Shown: in pieces, positions 1 to 3,703 of the stretch
How the letters are laid out: every line of letters starts with the position of its first letter
Numbering within the stretch: position 1 is the first letter of the stretch
Source of the DNA: Burkholderiales bacterium
Lineage (GTDB): Bacteria; Pseudomonadota; Gammaproteobacteria; Burkholderiales; Burkholderiaceae_C
Direction: 5' to 3'
DNA length: 5,426 nt
NCBI GenBank assembly: GCA_011391855.1
Contig: JAABPT010000149.1
Location: forward strand, 1-5,426
The notes under the pieces: generated by a model
What the model saw: the letters and a program-made list of their open reading frames with translations, nothing else
Told to the model about the DNA's origin: nothing
Database searches by the model: none
Position numbers and translations under genes: made by a program

Positions 1-335
1 CGGCCGAGGCCTTCACGCCCACGCGCTGGTTGCACGACGGCGACACGGTGCCCGTGGGGCAATGCACGCTGGCGGTGCGCCATTGCCCGGGGCATACGCC
101 GGGGCATGTCGTCTTCCACAGCGAAGAGGCGCGGCGTGCCTTCGTCGGCGACGTGCTGTTCGCCGGCAGCGTCGGCCGCACCGACCTGCCCGGGGGCGAC
201 ACCGACACGCTGATCGACAGCATCACCGGCAAGCTGTGGCCGATGGGCGACGACACCGTCTTCATTCCGGGTCACGGCCCTGAAAGCACCTTCGGGCGCG
301 AGCGCCGCAGCAACCCGTATGTGCAAGGCACCTGA
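1..335 (+). CDS. MBL-fold metallo-hydrolase, YcbL/glyoxalase II-like, C-terminal part
   Basis: The gene enters from the left edge; 110 codons are visible (first full codon at 3) and the stop is TGA at 333-335. Visible residues carry the C-terminal half of a metallo-beta-lactamase fold. CPGHTPGH (visible residues 28-35) contains the third metal-binding motif, with His31 the expected ligand. VGDVLF (48-53) supplies the metal-bridging Asp50 and is followed by GSVGRTDLPGG. PGHGPEST (89-96) supplies the last ligand, His91. The ending, with G-x-E and NPY, is typical of the short YcbL-type hydrolases of about 210-215 aa, so roughly 100 residues with the HxHxDH motif lie outside the window. Family members are cytoplasmic zinc or iron thiolester-type hydrolases related to glyoxalase II. 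The substrate of this one is unknown. All metal ligands expected in this half are present, so it looks intact. It shows no functional link to the transporter operon. Confidence 0.93.
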   Translation, partial: AEAFTPTRWLHDGDTVPVGQCTLAVRHCPGHTPGHVVFHSEEARRAFVGDVLFAGSVGRTDLPGGDTDTLIDSITGKLWPMGDDTVFIPGHGPESTFGRERRSNPYVQGT

Positions 336-404
336 ACGGCGCGATGACCGGGCCGGGGTGGCGACGAGTGACGGTCTCCCGCGGCATGGCGCGAGTCGCG
401 CGAA

Positions 405-420
405 CGAAAGCCCGAAAGCC
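405..420. repeat. Tandem 8-bp direct repeat (CGAAAGCC x2)
   Basis: Two perfect, abutting copies of CGAAAGCC lie at 405-412 and 413-420 in the intergenic region after the hydrolase gene. With only two copies it may be chance. It could also be a small slippage duplication or a direct-repeat protein-binding site. No function is assigned. Confidence 0.4.
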
Positions 421-537
421 GCGCGCGCTGTGGCGGAATGCCGGCACTGGGCGGTGGCCAAGCGGTCGCTCTCCACAGGATGCGCCCGCTTGGGCCGAGA
501 ATGGCGGCGCGAAGGGGGCTTCCTGGACTCCCGTGGC

Positions 538-541
538 GAGG
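538..541 (+). promoter_or_regulatory. Shine-Dalgarno GAGG deciding the lipoprotein start
   Basis: GAGG lies 6 nt before the ATG at 548. This spacing is good and supports 548 rather than the upstream in-frame ATG at 344 or the internal ATG at 593. Confidence 0.6.
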
Positions 542-547
542 CACGCA

Positions 548-799
548 ATGACCCCGATGACCCTCTCGACCAAGGACCGCGGCACAGCCGCGATGTCGGT
601 GACGCTGGCCCTGCTGACCCAGGTGGTACTGGTGGCGCTGAGTGGCTGCGGGGCGGAGGTGGCGGGCGGCAGCGCCGCCGTCGGGGCCCTGCAGGCCGGC
701 CAGGTCGAACGTGGCCGCGCGCAGCAGGCGGAGGTGGTCGACAAACTCAAGGCAGCCCAGGAGGCCGGCGTCGCGCGCGCAGCGAGCGCAGCAGACTGA
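548..799 (+). CDS. Small predicted outer-membrane lipoprotein (83 aa)
   Basis: The chosen start is ATG 548, preceded by GAGG. The protein has a short charged N-region (K8, D9, R10), a hydrophobic stretch at about 18-31 and a lipobox L31-S32-G33-C34. Signal peptidase II should therefore cleave before Cys34, which would be lipidated. The mature part is only about 50 residues: a Gly/Ala segment, then an amphipathic Ala/Gln/Glu/Arg-rich helix (about 46-82) ending in an Ala-rich tail. The residue after Cys is Gly, not Asp, so outer-membrane sorting is expected under the E. coli Lol rule. No enzymatic or binding motif is seen, and I do not recognise a named family. It is convergent with the cysteine-rich gene 40 bases downstream, and both products are predicted to leave the cytoplasm. 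Start codon use, codon bias and signal all fit a real gene, but its small size leaves some doubt. Confidence 0.68.
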   Translation: MTPMTLSTKDRGTAAMSVTLALLTQVVLVALSGCGAEVAGGSAAVGALQAGQVERGRAQQAEVVDKLKAAQEAGVARAASAAD

Positions 800-839
800 T
801 CGCGCCCGCACCCGGTGCTTTGCGGCCGGCCTGCACGGC

Positions 840-1046
840 TCAAGTCGGTGACGGACTCCCGGCCTTCTTGGCGCAGGCCTTGCGGCACTTCTCGTACTGG
901 GCGCGGCAGTTGCTCTCGCTCATCTTGCGGTTCGTGGAGCAGGCCTTGTACTGGGTCTCGCAATCGGCCTGGCATTCGGTCATCGTCGACAGCGCTGTGC
1001 CGGATGCCAGAACGAGAGCCAGGGCGAGCATGATTCGTGGCAGCAC
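840..1046 (-). CDS. Secreted six-cysteine mini-protein (68 aa), probable disulfide helical hairpin
   Basis: The chosen start is GTG at 1046-1044, because AGGAG (minus strand, 1057-1053) sits 6 nt upstream. A TTG at 1064 would add six residues but has no comparable site. Residues 1-20 form a signal peptide: Arg4, a Leu/Ala/Val core at about 6-14, and likely cleavage after A18 or nearby. The mature part of about 50 residues is polar and carries Cys25, 29, 36, 47, 54 and 58. Spacing is CX3C-X6-C-X10-C-X6-CX3C, which is symmetric, and each half contains CxxQYxxC (29-36 and 47-54). Cysteines at i, i+4 and i+11 lie on one helix face, so two antiparallel helices could be joined by 25-58, 29-54 and 36-47 disulfides. 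The C-terminus is basic (RKACAKK). I do not recognise the family. A periplasmic location is inferred; a metal-binding role is possible but unproven. Confidence 0.75.
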   Translation of the reverse strand: MLPRIMLALALVLASGTALSTMTECQADCETQYKACSTNRKMSESNCRAQYEKCRKACAKKAGSPSPT

Positions 1047-1052
1047 TTCGGA

Positions 1053-1057
1053 CTCCT
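1053..1057 (-). promoter_or_regulatory. Shine-Dalgarno AGGAG deciding the GTG start of the cysteine-rich gene
   Basis: The plus strand reads CTCCT, so AGGAG lies on the minus strand 6 nt before GTG 1046-1044. This favours the 68-residue form over a longer TTG-initiated 74-residue form. Confidence 0.65.
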
Positions 1058-1117
1058 GTGGCAAAGAAGGACATCATCGCACTGGTGGTCCGCGCCCGGC
1101 CACTGCACAACGGGGTA

Positions 1118-1145
1118 GGAATACCATGAGTCGGCAGGCGGCCAA
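1118..1145 (-). promoter_or_regulatory. Possible sigma-70 promoter for the cysteine-rich gene
   Basis: On the minus strand TTGGCC (1145-1140) and TATTCC (1123-1118) are separated by 16 nt and would start transcription near 1111, about 65 nt before the GTG. The -35 half is a fair match and the -10 half a poor one. It overlaps the short plus-strand ORF at 1126-1170. This is a weak call made by eye. Confidence 0.2.
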
Positions 1146-1170
1146 GATGCGCCAGCATTTCGAGTCATGA
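1126..1170 (+). CDS. Possible 14-codon leader ORF upstream of yejB
   Basis: ATG 1126 is preceded by AGGA (1117-1120) with a 5-nt spacer, a better ribosome binding site than that of yejB itself. It encodes MSRQAAKMRQHFES and stops at TGA 1168-1170. The stop overlaps the ATG of the next short ORF (ATGA at 1167-1170). The peptide has no run of one amino acid that would mark a classical attenuation leader. It may be a translated leader that loads ribosomes onto the operon mRNA, or it may be chance. Confidence 0.3.
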   Translation: MSRQAAKMRQHFES

Positions 1171-1247
1171 GCACCCGTCGCGAGCCTTCGATCCTGCCGC
1201 AGCGCCGCCGCTGCGGCGCGGTGCGTCCTGCGGAGCCCGCTGCGTGA
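1167..1247 (+). CDS. Possible 26-codon coupled ORF running into yejB
   Basis: ATG 1167 overlaps the stop of the preceding 14-codon ORF, and the stop TGA 1245-1247 overlaps the GTG start of yejB (GTGA at 1244-1247). The product is short, basic and Pro/Arg-rich (it includes PQRRRCGAVRP) with no recognisable domain. Its reading frame spans the strong stem-loop at 1196-1217, so ribosomes translating it would open that stem. It has no Shine-Dalgarno of its own, so expression would depend on reinitiation from the first short ORF. Confidence 0.25.
   Translation: MSTRREPSILPQRRRCGAVRPAEPAA
1196..1217 (+). promoter_or_regulatory. Perfect 9-bp stem-loop in the yejB leader
   Basis: GCCGCAGCG (1196-1204) and CGCTGCGGC (1209-1217) are exact reverse complements around a CCGC loop. 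The stem is G/C-rich and would be very stable in RNA. It ends 14 nt before the GGAG (1232-1235) of yejB. No T-run follows, so it is not a standard intrinsic terminator; a role in translation or mRNA stability is more likely. GC-rich DNA gives such stems by chance, so function is uncertain. Confidence 0.5.
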
Positions 1248-2311
1248 AGTCGCGCGCCGAAGCGCTGCGCGACTATGTCGCGCGCCGGCTGCTGTTGATG
1301 ATCCCCACCTTCCTGGGGATCACCTTTGCCACCTTCCTGCTGATCCAGTTCGTGCCCGGCGGCCAGATCGACCAGTTGCGCATGACGATGGCCGGCGCCG
1401 GCGGCGGCGGCGAAGTGGGCGGGGGCGGGGGCGGGGGCGGTGGCGGCGCCAATGCCCGCGTGCAGCTGGACATTCCCGAAGAACAACTGGCCCGGCTGCG
1501 CGAGTATTACGGCTTCGACAAGCCGCTGCCCGTGGCCTACGCCACCTGGCTGGCCGACACGGTGCGGCTGGACCTGGGCACCTCGTTCCGCTACAACGAA
1601 CCGGTGACGCGCGTCATTGCCGACCGGCTGCCGGTGTCGGTGTACTACGGCATCATCACCGCGCTCTTCACCTACGGCATCTGCATTCCGCTGGGCATCC
1701 TGAAGGCCATCCGCCACCGCACGCGGGTGGACACGCTGACCTCGGTGCTCATCTTCGTCGGCTACGCCGTGCCCGGCTTCGCGCTCGGCGCCGTGCTGAG
1801 CAACCTGCTGGCGGTGCGCTGGGAGCTGTTCCCGCTGGGCGGCTTCATGTCGGCCGGTGCGGCCGAGCTGCCACTGGCGCAGCGCTGGCTCGACATCGTC
1901 TGGCACTCGGTGCTGCCGCTGGTGGCGTATCTGGCGGGTTCGTTCGCGGTGACGACCATGCTAATGAAGAACAGCCTGCTGGAGAACATGAGCGCCGACT
2001 ATGTGAAGACAGCGCTGGCCAAGGGCCTGAGCTGGAAGCGTGCCGTGTTCGTGCACGCGCTGCGCAATTCGCTCATCCCCATGGCCACCACGGTGGGCGG
2101 GCTGCTGGGCATCTTCCTCACCGGCAGCTTCCTGATCGAGCGGGTGTTCAATATCCAGGGCGTGGGGCTGCTCGCCTTCGAGGCCATCCAGACGCGCGAT
2201 TTTCCCATCGTGCTGGGCTTCCTGGTCATTTCCAGCGTGCTGCTGATGCTGGGCAACCTGGTGTCGGACCTGGCCGTGGCGCTGGTGGACCCGCGCGTGC
2301 GGTTCGAGTAG
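1244..2311 (+). CDS. yejB: ABC peptide importer permease, YejB-like
   Basis: This is one inner-membrane subunit of a binding-protein-dependent importer of the dipeptide/oligopeptide/microcin C class. The start is GTG 1244, with GGAG at 1232-1235. The 355 residues match the usual YejB size (about 360). The N-terminal YVARRLLLMIPTFLGIT with TM1 (about 15-36) is the typical start of DppB-type permeases. A periplasmic loop (about 37-130) holds an uninterrupted ten-Gly tract (59-68), then the family block YYGFDKPL (88-95) and DLGTSFR (110-116). Five further membrane segments lie near 133-154, 165-189, 218-241, 280-302 and 320-346. The cytoplasmic EAA-type coupling loop, which docks on the ATPase, is at about 253-279 (YVKTALAKG to LIP). 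The end, LVDPRVRFE, closely resembles E. coli YejB (LVDPRIDFE). It is followed after 18 nt by the partner permease. The imported substrate is not determinable here. Confidence 0.95.
   Translation: MKSRAEALRDYVARRLLLMIPTFLGITFATFLLIQFVPGGQIDQLRMTMAGAGGGGEVGGGGGGGGGGANARVQLDIPEEQLARLREYYGFDKPLPVAYATWLADTVRLDLGTSFRYNEPVTRVIADRLPVSVYYGIITALFTYGICIPLGILKAIRHRTRVDTLTSVLIFVGYAVPGFALGAVLSNLLAVRWELFPLGGFMSAGAAELPLAQRWLDIVWHSVLPLVAYLAGSFAVTTMLMKNSLLENMSADYVKTALAKGLSWKRAVFVHALRNSLIPMATTVGGLLGIFLTGSFLIERVFNIQGVGLLAFEAIQTRDFPIVLGFLVISSVLLMLGNLVSDLAVALVDPRVRFE
1417..1437 (+). repeat. G-quadruplex-prone GGGGGC hexamer repeat inside yejB
   Basis: Four G-runs (1417-1419, 1421-1425, 1427-1431, 1433-1437) are separated by single C bases on the coding strand. 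This satisfies the strictest G-quadruplex pattern, with one-base loops. It encodes part of the Gly59-Gly68 tract as alternating GGC/GGG codons. The repeat unit is 6 bp, so replication slippage by whole units would change glycine number without breaking the frame; slippage by single bases would truncate the permease. Confidence 0.75.
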
Positions 2312-2314
2312 GCG

Positions 2315-2320
2315 CAGAGG
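2315..2320 (+). promoter_or_regulatory. Shine-Dalgarno of yejE in the 18-nt intercistronic gap
   Basis: CAGAGG lies 9 nt before ATG 2330, just after the TAG of yejB (2309-2311). It supports independent initiation of yejE on the shared mRNA. Confidence 0.55.
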
Positions 2321-2329
2321 CGGTCACGC

Positions 2330-3703
2330 ATGGCCTGGATCACGCTCGACCCCGTCACGCGCAAGCGGCTGCACCGTTTTCGCCAGATCAAGCGCGGCTG
2401 GTGGTCGTTCCTGATCCTGATGACGGCCATCGTTTTGTCGATCTTCGCGCCCTACCTGGCCGAAAGCCGGGCGCTGATGGTCAGCTACCAGGGCGAGTGG
2501 CACTTTCCCACCTTCCGCTATGTCGAGATGAGCCGCTTCGGCCAGGCGCCTCCGCCGGCCTGGAGCACGAGCGAAATCGAGGTCGAATATCTGCGCCTGC
2601 AGCGTGAATGGCAGGCCGAAAGGTTCATGCACGGCCGCGACCGCGCGGCGGCGGTGGCCGCCGGCGCGGACGCCGCGGCGCTGGCCGCCATCGACGCGAA
2701 GTACCCGAACCGCGACCACTTCGTGGTCATGCCGCCCATCCCCTGGGACCCGTACCAGAACGACTTCTGGGCCAACGAGATCCTGCAGGAGATCCAGCTG
2801 GCGCTCGCCGCCGGGCAGGCCCAGACCGCCGAACGCCTGGCGCGCCGCGACCAGTTGCACGAACTGGCCGATGCCATCCACGAAGGCCGTCTGGCGGCCT
2901 TGCTGGCCGACCCGGCGAAGTCGGCCACCGGCACGCTGGTGGGCCTGGCGCGCAGCGGCGCCATGCCTTCCATCGCCCACCTGGGCCAGGCGCCGCCGAA
3001 TGCGCCCGACGCCGCGCGCGGCCACGTTCTCGGCACCGACGCGCAGGGCCGCGACGTCGCGTCGCGGTTGCTCTACGGCTTTCGCATCTCGATCTTCTTC
3101 GCGCTCTTTCTGGTGCTTTCGGGCCAGTTGCTGGGCACCGTGGTGGGCAGCCTGCAGGGCTACCTGGGTGGGCGCTTCGACATCATCAGCCAGCGCATCA
3201 TCGAGGTGCTGATCGCGATTCCGTTCCTGTACGTGGTGATCGTGCTGGCGGCGCTGTTCCAGCCCAGCTTCTGGATGCTGCTGGGCATCACGGCCATCTT
3301 CCAGTGGATCGGCATCACCTTCTTCATGCGCACCGAGATGTACCGCGAGAAGACGCGCGAATATTGCCTGGCGGCCAAGTCCTACGGCGCTTCGCACCTG
3401 CGCATCGTCTTTCGCCACCTGCTGCCCAATTGCCTGACGCCGCTGGTGACCTTCACCCCCTTCGCCGTGGTCGGCGCCATCTTCACGCTCACCGGGCTGG
3501 ACTACCTGGGCTACGGCCTGCCGGCGCCCACGCCGAGCTGGGGCGAGCTCATCGACCAGGCGCTGCAGCTGGAAAACCGCAGCAAGCTGTGGCTGACGCT
3601 GGCGCCCTTCGGCGCGCTGACGGTGACGCTGGTGCTGGTGGTGTTCATCGGCGAGTCGGTGCGCGAGGCTTTCGATCCCAAGCGGTATGCGCGTTATGAG
3701 TGA
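2330..3703 (+). CDS. yejE: ABC peptide importer permease, YejE-like, with enlarged periplasmic insert
   Basis: This is the second inner-membrane permease subunit, pairing with the YejB-like protein. The N-terminal RFRQIKRGWWSF (residues 16-27) and TM1 (about 24-43) are the usual start of DppC/YejE proteins. LMVSYQGEWHFP (49-60) corresponds to the E. coli YejE segment after TM1. HVLGTDAQGRDVASRLLYGFR (232-252) is the hallmark DppC/YejE block. Five C-terminal membrane segments lie near 252-275, 291-310, 312-332, 371-392 and 422-443. The EAA-type ATPase-docking loop is at about 345-367 (YCLAAKSYGAS to LLPN). The ending, GESVREAFDPKRY, is typical. At 457 aa it is more than 100 residues longer than E. 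coli YejE (about 340). The excess lies between TM1 and residue 232, in two Ala-, Glu- and Arg-rich, probably helical stretches (about 80-128 and 146-215) flanking MPPIPWDPYQ. The codon style is uniform, so the insert is not recent foreign DNA. Confidence 0.94.
   Translation: MAWITLDPVTRKRLHRFRQIKRGWWSFLILMTAIVLSIFAPYLAESRALMVSYQGEWHFPTFRYVEMSRFGQAPPPAWSTSEIEVEYLRLQREWQAERFMHGRDRAAAVAAGADAAALAAIDAKYPNRDHFVVMPPIPWDPYQNDFWANEILQEIQLALAAGQAQTAERLARRDQLHELADAIHEGRLAALLADPAKSATGTLVGLARSGAMPSIAHLGQAPPNAPDAARGHVLGTDAQGRDVASRLLYGFRISIFFALFLVLSGQLLGTVVGSLQGYLGGRFDIISQRIIEVLIAIPFLYVVIVLAALFQPSFWMLLGITAIFQWIGITFFMRTEMYREKTREYCLAAKSYGASHLRIVFRHLLPNCLTPLVTFTPFAVVGAIFTLTGLDYLGYGLPAPTPSWGELIDQALQLENRSKLWLTLAPFGALTVTLVLVVFIGESVREAFDPKRYARYE

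Larger units (their letters stand above)
336..547. other. Intergenic stretch without a convincing gene
   Basis: Frames remain open here on both strands, as is common at this GC content. Their conceptual products are Arg/Ala/Gly/Pro-rich and show no domain or usable ribosome binding site. An ATG at 344 is in frame with the downstream lipoprotein, but it would place about 68 low-complexity residues before a good lipoprotein signal, so it is not taken as a start. Small local structures are a GCGCG-AGT-CGCGC hairpin at 389-401 and a tandem 8-bp repeat at 405-420. No U-rich tail follows the hairpin, so no intrinsic terminator for the hydrolase gene is claimed. I could not identify a clear sigma-70 promoter for the lipoprotein gene. 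Confidence 0.5.

Noticed and set aside
389..401. GCGCG-AGT-CGCGC hairpin after the hydrolase gene as a terminator
   Set aside because: It has a five-base stem, a three-base loop and no following T-run, and lies more than 50 bases past the stop; it is probably a chance feature of GC-rich DNA.
812..838. Possible bidirectional terminator between the convergent small genes
   Set aside because: The only stem is short with a bulge (812-818 against 833-838) and a 14-base loop, and no T-run exists in either direction.
1047..1064. TTG start at 1064 for the cysteine-rich gene
   Set aside because: The AGGAG site lies inside this extension and points to the GTG at 1046. The extension would also put acidic residues before the signal peptide.
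262..1158. Long overlapping minus-strand frames (262-1158, 272-811) and plus-strand frame 319-1170
   Set aside because: They have compositionally biased products and no ribosome binding site, and they run through the better-supported lipoprotein and cysteine-rich genes. Only the last 15 codons of the plus frame (1126-1170, including the stop) were kept, as a possible short ORF.
980..1906. Minus-strand 308-codon frame crossing the yejB start
   Set aside because: It is antisense to yejB and to the intergenic region, with a low-complexity product. A second antisense frame (1273-1473) only shows polyproline from the G-rich repeat.
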